From NCBI RefSeq assembly GCF_015767265.1, contig NZ_JADPIB010000004.1, positions 186,001 to 250,000 of the forward strand: 64,000 nucleotides of DNA. Direction: 5' to 3'. Source of the DNA: Aureivirga marina (GTDB lineage Bacteria > Bacteroidota > Bacteroidia > Flavobacteriales > Flavobacteriaceae). Made by a program: the position numbers and the translations under genes. The notes below the pieces were generated by a model. The model saw only the letters and a list, made by a program, of their open reading frames with translations, did not search any database and had not been told where the DNA came from. Positions 52,254 to 61,745 of this stretch are shown piece after piece (positions within the stretch are counted from its first letter, which is position 1; the number at the start of each line of letters is the position of its first letter).

Positions 52254-53456
52254 ATGAAACTATTACACACTTCTGATTGGCATTTAGGACATCGGCTTCA
52301 TGAGCAATCACAATATGAAGAACAGAAGCTTTTTTTGGATTGGTTATTAGAAGAAATAGAAAAACAGCAAATAGATATTTTATTAATAGCTGGAGATATT
52401 TATGATACAGGTGTTCCTGCAACACAAAGTCAGAAGCTGTATTACGATTTTTTAATTTCACTTCGTAAAACAAATTGCAAGGAAGTTTTTATTATTGGAG
52501 GAAATCACGATGCTCCAGGAACTTTAAATGCACCAAGAGCTTTGTTAGAAGCATTGCAAATTCATGTGGTTGGAAAAGCAAACGAAGATGTAGAAAAAGA
52601 AGTTTTTATTGCGGAAAAAGAAGATGAAAAAGTAATTATTGCTGCTGTTCCTTATTTAAGAGACCAAGATATTCGTAAAGCTGTTGCTGGTGAAACATTT
52701 GATCAAATTGGAGATCGTTATAAAAAAGCATTGATGAATCATTATCAAAAAGTAGCAGATTATTGTGATTCTATAAATAAAGAGAACGTTCCAGTAATTG
52801 CAATGGGACATTTGTTTGCAATTGGAGGAACAACTTCAGAAAGTGAGCAAAGTATTTATATTGGAAATTTAGGAGATATTGGTTCTGGAGATTTTTCAAA
52901 ATCATTCGATTATATTGCTTTAGGACATCTACATAAACCACAAAAAATTGATAAAAATGAAAAAATTCGGTATTCAGGTTCCCCAAATATTTTAAGTTTT
53001 AGTGAAATTGGTTATACGAAAAAAGTATTGGTGTTAGAATCCTCAAAACATACTATTGAAAAAGTAGAAGAAGTTGAAATTCCTGAATTTCGAAAAGTAG
53101 TTCGAGTAAAAGGTGATGCTTTAGAATGTATTTCAAAATTGCAAAAAATAGAATCAAACAATTTTGGTTTACAACCTTGGGCTGAGGTGATTTTAAAAGA
53201 TAAAGAACATACGAAATTTGGAGAAATTCAAAAAGAAATTAAAGATTTTCCTGTGGAAGTTTTAAAAGTTAGTTATGAAAGAGAACAAAAATTGGCTGGT
53301 TTGGAGCAATTAATTGAAACTTCAAAGCATGTAAAAGATTTATCTCCGATGGAAGTTTTTAAACTGAAATGTAAAGAGCAAAATTTTGATTTAGAAGAAA
53401 ATCAAGAAGTATTTGATGCTTTCAGCGAAGTATTGGGAATTGCTCGAGGAGAATAA
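52254..53456 (+). CDS. sbcD: Exonuclease SbcD (Mre11 homologue)
   Basis: 400 residues. The Mn2+ phosphoesterase motifs are all visible: TSDWHLGHRLHE (D-x-H), LIAGDIYDTG (G-D-x-x-D), GGNHDAPGTL (G-N-H-D), MGHLFAIGG and LGHLHKPQKI (G-H-x-H). SbcD is the nuclease subunit of SbcCD, cleaving hairpins, palindromes and protein-blocked ends. The sbcC gene follows after 54 bases on the same strand, as usual. The C-terminal part (from about 330) is the SbcC-binding/capping domain. Confidence 0.95.
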   Translation: MKLLHTSDWHLGHRLHEQSQYEEQKLFLDWLLEEIEKQQIDILLIAGDIYDTGVPATQSQKLYYDFLISLRKTNCKEVFIIGGNHDAPGTLNAPRALLEALQIHVVGKANEDVEKEVFIAEKEDEKVIIAAVPYLRDQDIRKAVAGETFDQIGDRYKKALMNHYQKVADYCDSINKENVPVIAMGHLFAIGGTTSESEQSIYIGNLGDIGSGDFSKSFDYIALGHLHKPQKIDKNEKIRYSGSPNILSFSEIGYTKKVLVLESSKHTIEKVEEVEIPEFRKVVRVKGDALECISKLQKIESNNFGLQPWAEVILKDKEHTKFGEIQKEIKDFPVEVLKVSYEREQKLAGLEQLIETSKHVKDLSPMEVFKLKCKEQNFDLEENQEVFDAFSEVLGIARGE

Positions 53457-53510
53457 TATTTTTAAAATTGTTGAGAATTAAAATTAAAACAGAAACAAAA
53501 AGTCATTAGA

Positions 53511-56500
53511 ATGAAAATCCTAAAAATTACGCTTCAAAATATAAATTCATTAAAATCCGAAACACCGATAGAAATAGATTTTACAAAAGATCCTTTTTTA
53601 GATACAGGATTGTTCGCAATTACTGGTTCTACAGGAGCTGGAAAAACAACAATTTTAGATGCGATTACGATTGCAATGTATCATCAAGTTGCTCGTTTTC
53701 GTGGAAATTCATCGATAAATCGTTTGGAACCTGTGGTGAGTTATGGAGCAACAGAAGCTTCTTCAGCTGTTTTATTTGAATGTAAAAATGTAATTTATGA
53801 AGCTTTTTGGGGAATTCGTTTGGCTTCGAGTTCTGGGAAAATTTTAGCTACTCCGAAAGAGCAAGTTCGACTTAAAAATGTAACAAAAGAAAAAATAATT
53901 GCAGAAAAAAAGACAGAATTTAAAAAGGAAATAGAAGAAATTACACAATTAAATTTTGATCAATTTTTACGTTCAGTTTTATTAGCTCAAGGAGAATTTG
54001 CAGCGTTTTTATCTGCGAAAAAAGGAGATAAAGCTGCTTTGTTGGAACAAATTGCAGGAGAGGAAATTTATAAGAAAATCGGGGAAGCAATTAATTCGAA
54101 ATTATATTCAGAAAGGAAGAAATTAGAAGCTTTACAAGCAAAAATTAATAGCGATGATTTGCTTTCGGATGAACAAAGAGAAGCATTGAGAAAAGAAGAA
54201 AAAGAAATTGATATTCAAGAGAAAGATTTAATTAAAGAAATTGAAAGAAATTCGACTTTTTTACAATGGTTTGAAAAGCAAAAAGTTTTACAGAAGAAAG
54301 AAGTTGAAATTGCATTTGAAAAAGAACATTTAAAGAAGCAAAAAGAAGTAAATAAATACGATTTAGAATTATTAGAAAAAGACAAACTTGCAAATCCTTT
54401 TAAAGAAAATTTAGAAAAAATTCAGCGAGGAAATCAGCAAATAAATGAGAAGAAAATAAAAGCAAAAATATTGCTTCCTGCATTAGAAACTTTGGAAAAA
54501 GAAGTAGAGAAATTAAAAAAAGAAAATAAAAATGCAGAAGAAACTGTTTTAAAACAAGAAAAGAAAATCCAAGATTGGCAACCGAAATTAGAGAAAATAT
54601 CTTCTTTAGATAGTCAAATAGAAATTGGCAAAAAGCAGTTTTTAGAAAAGAATGAAAAATTGAAAAGAATTACAGAAGAATTAGAAAAAAATAAAGAAGA
54701 ATTAGAGAAAAAACGATTCGAAATAAAGAAAAATAAAGAGAAAGAAGATGATTTGAATATTTATATATTAAATCATAAATATCTTGAAGAAGTTTCTGAA
54801 CAATGGACAGATTTTCATGCGAAATTAATGCTGAGAAAAACAAAATTTGAATCTTTTCTAGAGATGAAATTAGAGCATTTTTCGAAAGAAAGAAAATTGA
54901 ATGAAACAGAAGAAAAATTACAAATAAAAGAGAAAGTTTTAGAGGAATTAATGAAAGAAAAAGAGACTTTAGAAAAAGAAGTTTCAGAATTAATTTCTGT
55001 ATTAGAAGAGAAAAATGTAAAAAAAATACGAGCAAAAAAAGATAAAAAACAACAAGAATTAGAAGTTTGGAAAGAGATGAATTCTTTTTCGGATAATTTT
55101 GTGAAGTTACATCATGAAAAAAATCAATTAACCCAAAAAAAGAAACAACTTAATCCAGAAATTTCACAAATAAAAGAAGAAAATACGCGATTAGAAAAGC
55201 AAGTTTTTCAAGCAAAAAAATCGTATGAAGATCAGGAAAAAATATATTTGTTAGAGCAAAAAATTAAGAGTTTTGAAGAAGAAAGAAAGAAATTGCAAGT
55301 TGGAGAACCTTGTGGTTTGTGTGGATCTTTGGAACATCCATTTGTGAAAACGTATGAAACATTAGAAATTTCAGAATCAGCGAAAGAATTGCAACATCGA
55401 AAAATAATTTTTGAAGCTTTGCAAAAAGAAAAAGAACAGAATTCATTGCTTTTAGCAAAAGAAGAAGAATCGATGAAAAACCTTTTAAATCAACTGGATT
55501 CTGTGATGAAAGAAATGGAAGATATTGTGTTTAAAACTTCTAAATTTAAATTAGAATTTTCTGTTTCTGAACATCAAAAAATAGTGAGAGAAGTTGAAGA
55601 AAGAAGAGAAGAGTTAGAGCTGTTTCAGAAGCAAATAATCGATTTAGAACGATTTGAAATTTCTAAAGAAGAAAAGCAAAAAGAATTATTAGAGAAGCAA
55701 AAAGAATTTTCGAATGTAGATAAAGAAATTGCAAGTTTAAAAACTGAAAAAGAAAGTTTAAAAAAAGCAGTTCAAGAAGTTTTTACTAAAAAAGAAAAAC
55801 AAATTCATGAAATTCATGAGATGACGAATGATTTACAACATGGATTTTCACAGTTTAAATGGCAAGTTCCAGAAATTGAAGATTCACCAAAATTTATAGA
55901 AGCAAAAGAAACTTTATTAAAAGAATTTGAAAAAACTGAAAAAGAGCTTTCCAAATTGAAACATGTTTTGGAAGGTTTCGAGAAAGATGTGGTTTTTTTA
56001 GAAAAAAATGACAAAAAATTATCTTTAGAAAAAGAAGAAAGAACAAAAGAAATAGAAAGTTTACGAGAAAAATATGGAAAGATAAAAGAAGAAAGAATTT
56101 CTATTTTGCCATTGCGAGAAACGACTGAAATCAAGCGTAAAGAATTACAGGATATTTTAGAGAATTTGCAAAATTTAAAGAAGCAAATTGAAATAAGATT
56201 ACAAAAATCAGAGAAAGAATTTCATCAGAAAACAAAAGAAAAAGAACTTTTACATTCGGAGTTAGAAAACTTAGAATTGGAAATTAAAAAAGAAAGAAAA
56301 ACTTTAGAATTATTATTAGAAAAAAGTGAATTTCCTTCTTTTGAAACTTTAGAAAAATCTGTTTTAACAAATGGAAAAAGAAAAGATTTAGAAGAAATTC
56401 AAAAGAAATTTAGAGAAAAAGAAGTTGAGATTCAAACATTAGAAAAAGAACAAAAAGTTGCTTTAGAGAAATTAGAAAAAGAGAAAAAGTTTGAAAAAAC

Positions 56501-57173
56501 AGAAGAAGAATTACAATCAGAACTTCGAGAAAATCAAAGATTTTTTAAAGAAATTCATTCTAAAAAAGGAGAGATAAAACAGAAATTTGCAAATCATGAT
56601 AAAGTAAAACAGCGAAATGAAAAAACATTTGAACAGATAGAAATTCAAGAGAAAGAATTGAAACGTTGGATGAAATTGATTGATTTATTAGGAGGATCTA
56701 AAGATGCGTTTAATACATATGTTCAGCGATTAACATTACAGAATTTGATACAATTGGCAAATGTTCATTTAGCGAAATTAAATCCGAGATATTCTTTAAA
56801 AATGCCTGAGAAATATGGAAAAGGAGAAGAATTAAATTTCCAATTAATAGATCATTATCAAACAGATGAAATGCGTTTGGTAGATACTTCTAGTGGAGGA
56901 GAAAAATTCCTAATTAGTTTGGCTTTAGCATTAGGATTATCTGATTTGTCTAGTAAAAATGTAACGATTGGTTCGTTGTTTATAGATGAAGGATTTGGAA
57001 CTTTGGATAACAATACATTGGAAACAGTTTTAGCAACTTTAGAGACATTGCAAGCGCAAGGAAAAATGATTGGTGTGATTTCACATGTAGAAAGTTTGAA
57101 AGAGCGAATTCCGACACAAATTCAAGTACAAAAGAAAAGTAATGGTGTAAGTGAAGTTTTAGTTGTTGGATAA
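53511..57173 (+). CDS. sbcC: Exonuclease SbcC (Rad50 homologue)
   Basis: 1220 residues. The N-terminal ATPase half has Walker A GSTGAGKTTILDAI, and the C-terminal half has the signature SSGGEKFLISLALALGL and Walker B SLFIDEGFGTLD. Between them are two long coiled coils of Glu, Lys and Leu flanking the zinc hook at Cys601-Gly-Leu-Cys604 (GEPCGLCGSLEHPF). The hook would dimerise two SbcC arms. The extremely Glu/Lys-rich, low-complexity coil has no breaks in frame. With SbcD it forms the ATP-dependent DNA end-processing complex. Confidence 0.95.
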   Translation: MKILKITLQNINSLKSETPIEIDFTKDPFLDTGLFAITGSTGAGKTTILDAITIAMYHQVARFRGNSSINRLEPVVSYGATEASSAVLFECKNVIYEAFWGIRLASSSGKILATPKEQVRLKNVTKEKIIAEKKTEFKKEIEEITQLNFDQFLRSVLLAQGEFAAFLSAKKGDKAALLEQIAGEEIYKKIGEAINSKLYSERKKLEALQAKINSDDLLSDEQREALRKEEKEIDIQEKDLIKEIERNSTFLQWFEKQKVLQKKEVEIAFEKEHLKKQKEVNKYDLELLEKDKLANPFKENLEKIQRGNQQINEKKIKAKILLPALETLEKEVEKLKKENKNAEETVLKQEKKIQDWQPKLEKISSLDSQIEIGKKQFLEKNEKLKRITEELEKNKEELEKKRFEIKKNKEKEDDLNIYILNHKYLEEVSEQWTDFHAKLMLRKTKFESFLEMKLEHFSKERKLNETEEKLQIKEKVLEELMKEKETLEKEVSELISVLEEKNVKKIRAKKDKKQQELEVWKEMNSFSDNFVKLHHEKNQLTQKKKQLNPEISQIKEENTRLEKQVFQAKKSYEDQEKIYLLEQKIKSFEEERKKLQVGEPCGLCGSLEHPFVKTYETLEISESAKELQHRKIIFEALQKEKEQNSLLLAKEEESMKNLLNQLDSVMKEMEDIVFKTSKFKLEFSVSEHQKIVREVEERREELELFQKQIIDLERFEISKEEKQKELLEKQKEFSNVDKEIASLKTEKESLKKAVQEVFTKKEKQIHEIHEMTNDLQHGFSQFKWQVPEIEDSPKFIEAKETLLKEFEKTEKELSKLKHVLEGFEKDVVFLEKNDKKLSLEKEERTKEIESLREKYGKIKEERISILPLRETTEIKRKELQDILENLQNLKKQIEIRLQKSEKEFHQKTKEKELLHSELENLELEIKKERKTLELLLEKSEFPSFETLEKSVLTNGKRKDLEEIQKKFREKEVEIQTLEKEQKVALEKLEKEKKFEKTEEELQSELRENQRFFKEIHSKKGEIKQKFANHDKVKQRNEKTFEQIEIQEKELKRWMKLIDLLGGSKDAFNTYVQRLTLQNLIQLANVHLAKLNPRYSLKMPEKYGKGEELNFQLIDHYQTDEMRLVDTSSGGEKFLISLALALGLSDLSSKNVTIGSLFIDEGFGTLDNNTLETVLATLETLQAQGKMIGVISHVESLKERIPTQIQVQKKSNGVSEVLVVG

Positions 57174-57212
57174 TTTTTCAGGATAATTTTTTGTTTCTAA
57201 ATATATAAACCT

Positions 57213-57239
57213 GTTTTATTGTTTTAAAAAACAATAAAA
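57213..57239. terminator. Possible terminator after sbcC
   Basis: TTTTATTGTT and AACAATAAAA pair around a short loop; A+T-only stem with little T tail, so weak. Confidence 0.4.
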
Positions 57240-57244
57240 AAGAT

Positions 57245-57925
57245 ATGAAAATAAGATTATTAGTAAACCTATTTTTTATAACAACCTTCACTTTTGGTCA
57301 AAAAATACAAGATGATTCTTATTTAGATGAAGCGTTTTTTAAATTTAAAAATTCATTAGTACAAAGTATCATCGATAAAGATAAAGTAGCGTTTTCAACA
57401 CATTTGGCAGAGAAAGTTTATACACCAAAAGATTTATGTGATTCGCCAATTTGTAGAAAAGAAGAGGTGATGAATTATTTTTTTTCAGAAGGAGATGACA
57501 CTTTTTGGAAAGAATTGTTAATGCTTTTTAGATTTGGATTTTTAAGACAAAAGTCTGAATATAGTACGATAATAGAAAAGGTTGATGAAAACATAGTTTT
57601 TAAAGCTCCAAGTTTTACGAAGAATTTAGATATAGAAAATGAATTATTGATATTAGGAGAAAATGTAAATATTCGAAGTAAGCCAAGTTTAAATTCAAAT
57701 ATTATAAAAACGGTTTCTTATGAAATTTTTAAATGTGATTGTGGACTAGGAAAACCAATCACAACAAAAGATAATATCGTTTGGATTGAAATAAAATTAG
57801 GAAATGGCAAAGTTGGATATGTTGCAGAAAAATTCACATCATCTTATTATTTAAAGGAAATTGAGATTGGAAAAATAAATGGAGAATGGAAAATTGTTGC
57901 AATTGTTGAACCTTGGGGATGTTAA
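57245..57925 (+). CDS. Secreted SH3-domain protein
   Basis: 226 residues with signal peptide (VNLFFITTFTFGQ). Residues 25-130 form a helical part with CDSPICRKEEVMNYF. Residues 135-205 are a bacterial SH3_3 domain: ELLILGENVNIRSKPSLNSNIIKTV, then IVWIEIKLGNGKVGYVAEKF. Such domains bind peptidoglycan peptides or other wall parts. A C-terminal strand ends WKIVAIVEPWGC. It is only 15 bases before the next gene, so both probably share a transcript. Confidence 0.75.
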   Translation: MKIRLLVNLFFITTFTFGQKIQDDSYLDEAFFKFKNSLVQSIIDKDKVAFSTHLAEKVYTPKDLCDSPICRKEEVMNYFFSEGDDTFWKELLMLFRFGFLRQKSEYSTIIEKVDENIVFKAPSFTKNLDIENELLILGENVNIRSKPSLNSNIIKTVSYEIFKCDCGLGKPITTKDNIVWIEIKLGNGKVGYVAEKFTSSYYLKEIEIGKINGEWKIVAIVEPWGC

Positions 57926-57940
57926 AAAAGAAATTAAATT

Positions 57941-58588
57941 ATGGAATTAGGAACAAGAGAAAAGTTATTATTATTGAAAATTCAAGCAAACAAACGAAAT
58001 TATTATAGTTCATTTAAAGTTTTAGAAAGAACACTTTTGCTTTTTGAAGTTTTAGAAATGTTTCGAGATAAAGAATTCGTTTTAGAACAAAAAAGAATTA
58101 CAGCAGGGAAATTTATTTCAGAAAATGCTAGGAAAAAAATCTTTTTTGAAATGGTGAAAAATGCTACTAGAAAAAGAAAATTATATAGTTGGGTAGAACG
58201 ATTTTATCGAAAGAAAAATCAATATGTTGAAAAGAGTTTACAAATTTTAGAGAGAGAAAAAATTATAAAAATTGAAAAAGCAAAAATATTGAATTTATTT
58301 CCTTCTAAAAAAATAGAATTATTGAAACCAAATGTGAAAATTCAATTAGTAAATTCTTTAGAAAATATAATAGTAAATGGGAAAGTTTCAGATAAAGAAA
58401 CCATTTTGCTTTTGAGAGAATTGGATAATAAATTTTATTATCAAGTTGCTTTTGAAGCGAAAGATTGGAGAGAAAGATCAAAACTTAGAAAGCAAAATCG
58501 AAAAATGTTGAAAAAAATCACGATGGAACCTTATGAAAAGGTTGTAAATGATTTGTCACTTCATTTGAGTTATAACGGTTTTGCATAA
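57941..58588 (+). CDS. GPP34 (GOLPH3)-like protein
   Basis: 215 residues, basic and helical. The order of features resembles the GPP34 family: TREKLLLLKIQ at the start, a middle helix LLLFEVLEMFRDKEFV, KKIFFEMVKNATRKRKLYSWVERF, VEKSLQILEREKIIKI, LFPSKKIELLKPN and KETILLLRELDN. In eukaryotes GPP34 proteins bind phosphatidylinositol-4-phosphate at the Golgi; bacterial roles are unknown. This is a pattern match, not a strong motif. It follows the SH3 protein by 15 bases. Confidence 0.55.
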   Translation: MELGTREKLLLLKIQANKRNYYSSFKVLERTLLLFEVLEMFRDKEFVLEQKRITAGKFISENARKKIFFEMVKNATRKRKLYSWVERFYRKKNQYVEKSLQILEREKIIKIEKAKILNLFPSKKIELLKPNVKIQLVNSLENIIVNGKVSDKETILLLRELDNKFYYQVAFEAKDWRERSKLRKQNRKMLKKITMEPYEKVVNDLSLHLSYNGFA

Positions 58589-58607
58589 TCTTTTTTTTTA
58601 TCAAAAA

Positions 58608-58646
58608 ATCAAGAATTATTTAAGAATATTTGAAGCATATTCTTGA
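58608..58646. promoter_or_regulatory. Overlapping inverted repeats upstream of topB
   Basis: TCAAGAAT (58608-58615) with ATTCTTGA (58639-58646), and AAGAATAT (58622-58629) with ATATTCTT (58637-58644). The right arms overlap the topB -33 TTG, so these could be an operator or a terminator of the preceding gene. Confidence 0.45.
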
Positions 58647-58673
58647 ATAAAAAACAGCGAATTCCTACTTTTG
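58643..58673 (+). promoter_or_regulatory. Promoter of topB
   Basis: TTG (58643-58645), a 20-base spacer and TACTTTTG (58666-58673) match the Bacteroidota consensus exactly. The transcript would start about 20 bases before the ATG. Confidence 0.75.
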
Positions 58674-58699
58674 CATTTACTTAAAAAAGAAAGGAATTT

Positions 58700-60799
58700 A
58701 TGAAAGTATGTATTGCAGAAAAGCCGAGTGTAGCAAAAGAAATAGCGACAATTATTGGAGCTAATACCAGAAGAGATGGATATTTTGAAGGAAATGGATA
58801 TTGTGTAACTTGGACTTTTGGGCATTTATGTACTTTATTTATGCCAGATAATTACAAGCCTCACTGGAAGTTTTGGAATTTAAATACTTTACCGATGCTT
58901 CCAGAGAAGTTTGAGATTAAATTAATTGAAGATTCTGGAGTTGAAAAGCAATTTCAAACAATTAAAAATCTTTTTGCAAAAGCAGAAGTTGTTATAAATT
59001 GTGGCGATGCTGGTCAAGAAGGAGAATTGATTCAGCGTTGGGTTTTAAAACATGCAAATTATTCAGGAAAAGTACAAAGGCTTTGGATTTCTTCTTTGAC
59101 ACCAGAAGCGATTAAAGAAGGTTTCCAGAACTTAAAAGATGCAGAGGATTATGACAATCTTTATTATGCTGGAATGTCCAGAGCGATTGGAGATTGGCTT
59201 CTAGGAATGAATGCGACACGATTGTACACATTAATTTATGGAAGAGATAAAAAAGTGCTTTCTGTAGGACGTGTTCAGACGCCAACTTTAGCAATGTTAG
59301 TTGAAAGATATAAGGAAATTCAAAATTTTGTTCCAAAACCTTATTGGGAATTACAAACTATTTATCGAGAAACTATTTTTAATTGTGAGGAAGGAAAATT
59401 TGAAAAGAAAGAAGAAGGAGAGAAGTTTTTAGAAAAAGTAAAAGATGCACCTTTTGAAGTTACTTCAGTTACAAAGAAAAAAGGTAAAGAACATCCACAA
59501 AAGCTTTTTGATTTAACAGGTTTACAAGTTTATTGTAATACAAAGTTTGGATTTTCTGCGGATAAAACTTTAAAAATCGCACAAAAACTTTATGAGCAAA
59601 AATTAATTACTTACCCGAGAGTAGATACAACTTTTTTACCAAATGATATTTATCCAAAATCTTCTGGAATTTTAGGGAAACTTTCAAAATATGCACATTT
59701 TACAGAAAAGGTTTTAGGAGCTTCTTTACGAAAATCAACTAAAGTTTTTAATGATAAAAAAGTAACAGATCACCATGCGATTATTCCTACAGGATTTGAA
59801 ATGGAATTAGGTTGGGATGAACAAAGAGTTTATGATATTGTTACAAGAAGATTTATTGCTGTTTTTTATCCAGATTGTATTTTTTCAACAACAACTGTTT
59901 TAGGAAAAGTTACTTCGGTTTCTTTTAAAACTACAGGAAAAGAAATTTTAGAAAAAGGTTGGCGTGAAGTGATTTTCCTTCCTAAAAAAGAAAGTGAAGA
60001 ATCAAAAGATGCAAAGAAAAAAGCAGAAGAGGTGATTATGCCTACTTTTGTGAAAGGAGAATCAGGAGAACATAAACCGAATTTTGTAGAAAAGAAAACA
60101 ACAGCTCCGAAAAATTACACAGAAGCTTCTTTATTACGTTCGATGGAAACTGCTGGGAAATTGGTAGAAGATGATGAATTGAAAGATGTTTTAAAAGCAA
60201 ACGGAATTGGTAGACCTTCTACGCGTGCGAACATTATTGAAACACTTTTTAAGCGAAATTATATTACAAGAAATAAGAAAAATATTGTTCCTACATCGAT
60301 GGGAATTCAATTGATTGATACAATTGAAAATCAATTATTGAAATCGGCTGAATTAACTGGACAATGGGAAAAAAAGTTAAAAGAAATTGAGCAAGGAGAA
60401 CATAATGCATCTGTTTTTATAAAAAATATGAAAGGAATGGTTTCGCATTTGGTGGATGAGGTTCGTATGTTACAATCGAAATCGAAAGGAATTACAGAGC
60501 AACCAATTCAACAAAAACAAAAACCCAAAAAAGAAGATAAACCAGAAATTTGTCCAAAATGTAAGAAAGGAAAAATTTTAAAAGGAAAAGAAAATTATGG
60601 TTGCAGTGAATGGAAAAACGGTTGTGAGTTTAGAATTCCTTTTGTGTTTTTTGGAAAAAAGATTTCAGATACACAGTATAAGAAACTAATGAAATCAGGA
60701 AAAACATCTGTATTGAAAGGATTTGTTTTAAACGATGAAAAGTTTGATGGAATTATGACTTTAGATGAAAATGGTTTATTGAATATAGAAAAAGCATAA
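58700..60799 (+). CDS. topB: DNA topoisomerase III
   Basis: 699-residue type IA topoisomerase. Toprim motifs are VCIAEKPSVAKEIATIIGA and GDAGQEGELIQRWV, and the active-site Tyr305 lies in LITYPRVDTTFLP. GMSRAIGDWLLGMNATR and GRVQTPTLAMLVERY are typical. After the core, a C-terminal zinc-ribbon repeat (CPKCKKGKILKGKENYGCSEW, then CEFRIPFVFFGKKIS) is present. Topo III relaxes negative supercoils and decatenates replication intermediates with RecQ-type helicases. It has its own promoter; trmL follows 7 bases after the stop. Confidence 0.95.
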   Translation: MKVCIAEKPSVAKEIATIIGANTRRDGYFEGNGYCVTWTFGHLCTLFMPDNYKPHWKFWNLNTLPMLPEKFEIKLIEDSGVEKQFQTIKNLFAKAEVVINCGDAGQEGELIQRWVLKHANYSGKVQRLWISSLTPEAIKEGFQNLKDAEDYDNLYYAGMSRAIGDWLLGMNATRLYTLIYGRDKKVLSVGRVQTPTLAMLVERYKEIQNFVPKPYWELQTIYRETIFNCEEGKFEKKEEGEKFLEKVKDAPFEVTSVTKKKGKEHPQKLFDLTGLQVYCNTKFGFSADKTLKIAQKLYEQKLITYPRVDTTFLPNDIYPKSSGILGKLSKYAHFTEKVLGASLRKSTKVFNDKKVTDHHAIIPTGFEMELGWDEQRVYDIVTRRFIAVFYPDCIFSTTTVLGKVTSVSFKTTGKEILEKGWREVIFLPKKESEESKDAKKKAEEVIMPTFVKGESGEHKPNFVEKKTTAPKNYTEASLLRSMETAGKLVEDDELKDVLKANGIGRPSTRANIIETLFKRNYITRNKKNIVPTSMGIQLIDTIENQLLKSAELTGQWEKKLKEIEQGEHNASVFIKNMKGMVSHLVDEVRMLQSKSKGITEQPIQQKQKPKKEDKPEICPKCKKGKILKGKENYGCSEWKNGCEFRIPFVFFGKKISDTQYKKLMKSGKTSVLKGFVLNDEKFDGIMTLDENGLLNIEKA

Positions 60800-60806
60800 A
60801 TAGAAT

Positions 60807-61283
60807 ATGGAACAAAAAGAAATGAATTTTAATATTGTATTAGTAGAACCTGAAATTCCAAATAATACAGGGAATATTGGAAGACTTTGCGTTGGAAGTA
60901 ATAGTAAATTACATCTAGTAAAACCATTAGGGTTTGAAATTACAGACAAACGAGTGAAAAGAGCAGGTTTGGATTATTGGGGTGAATTGGAATTACAATA
61001 TCATGACAATTTTGAAGCTTTTTTAAATCAAGTAGAAAATAAAGATAGAATGTTTTTTTTCTCATCAAAAGGAGCAAAAACATATTCTGAATTAGAATTA
61101 CAAAAAGGGGATTGGTTAATATTTGGAAAAGAATCTGTTGGTTTGGGAACTAACATTTTAGAAAAATTTTCTAAACAAACAACGACAATTCCATTTCCTG
61201 GAAAAGTAAGAAGTTTTAATATTTCTAATGCTGTAGCAATGGCTTTGGGAGAAGGTTTAAGACAATTAAATTATACTAAATAA
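60807..61283 (+). CDS. trmL: tRNA (cytidine/uridine-34-2'-O)-methyltransferase TrmL
   Basis: 158-residue SPOUT-class methyltransferase, the usual TrmL length. The knotted fold motifs are VLVEPEIPNNTGNIGRLC at the start, LIFGKESVGLG in the middle and IPFPGKVRSFNISNAVAMALGE at the end. TrmL methylates the wobble ribose of tRNA-Leu isoacceptors. The ATG at 60807 gives a short MEQKE leader; the in-frame ATG at 60822 (MNFNIVLVEPE) is equally plausible. It follows topB by 7 bases, so it is probably translated from the same mRNA. Confidence 0.93.
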   Translation: MEQKEMNFNIVLVEPEIPNNTGNIGRLCVGSNSKLHLVKPLGFEITDKRVKRAGLDYWGELELQYHDNFEAFLNQVENKDRMFFFSSKGAKTYSELELQKGDWLIFGKESVGLGTNILEKFSKQTTTIPFPGKVRSFNISNAVAMALGEGLRQLNYTK

Positions 61284-61348
61284 AAAAGGGAGAAAAAAGA
61301 AGGGGGAATGTATAGATAAAAGGCAAAGTGGGGGTGATTTCTCAGAAA

Positions 61349-61510
61349 TTAATAACCTGTAATTGGTTCATTTCTTACAATTCTTCCAACATAGACAATA
61401 CTAATATTATACTTTTTGGCTAGTTGACGATAATTCAATTTACTTTTTTTGATTTCTCTTTTTTCAATTTCTGTAATTGATTCGTAATTTCTTAAGTTTT
61501 GTTTCTCCAT
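61349..61510 (-). CDS. Small helix-turn-helix protein
   Basis: A 53-residue frame from ATG, too short for ordinary gene lists. The C-terminal half, SKLNYRQLAKKYNISIVYVGRIV, has the spacing of a helix-turn-helix: QLAKKYNIS followed by a recognition helix. The N-terminal half is charged and helical (SITEIEKREIKKS). This may be a small DNA-binding regulator. It lies alone between trmL and the long-chain acyl-CoA synthetase. Confidence 0.55.
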   Translation of the reverse strand: MEKQNLRNYESITEIEKREIKKSKLNYRQLAKKYNISIVYVGRIVRNEPITGY

Positions 61511-61696
61511 AATATTCTTTTTTTAATAGCTTACTTATTTAAAGTTAAAAAAAATATTCCTTTATTCCTCTATCAAATATATATTTTTTGAATACAAAAC
61601 ACTTTTATAAGAAATTATTTTCTATCAAAATACCCAGTTATAGTGATATAATTAACTGAAAGAGAGTATTTAATTGCTTTTGTTTAAAAATAAAAA

Positions 61697-61722
61697 AACC
61701 TGACATTTTTTTTGTCAGGTTT
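61697..61722. terminator. Terminator of the acyl-CoA synthetase gene
   Basis: AACCTGACA / TGTCAGGTT-type stem with A and T tracts on both sides, just past the stop on the minus strand. Confidence 0.88.
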
Positions 61723-61745
61723 TTTTTATTTTGATAGGTTTTTTA

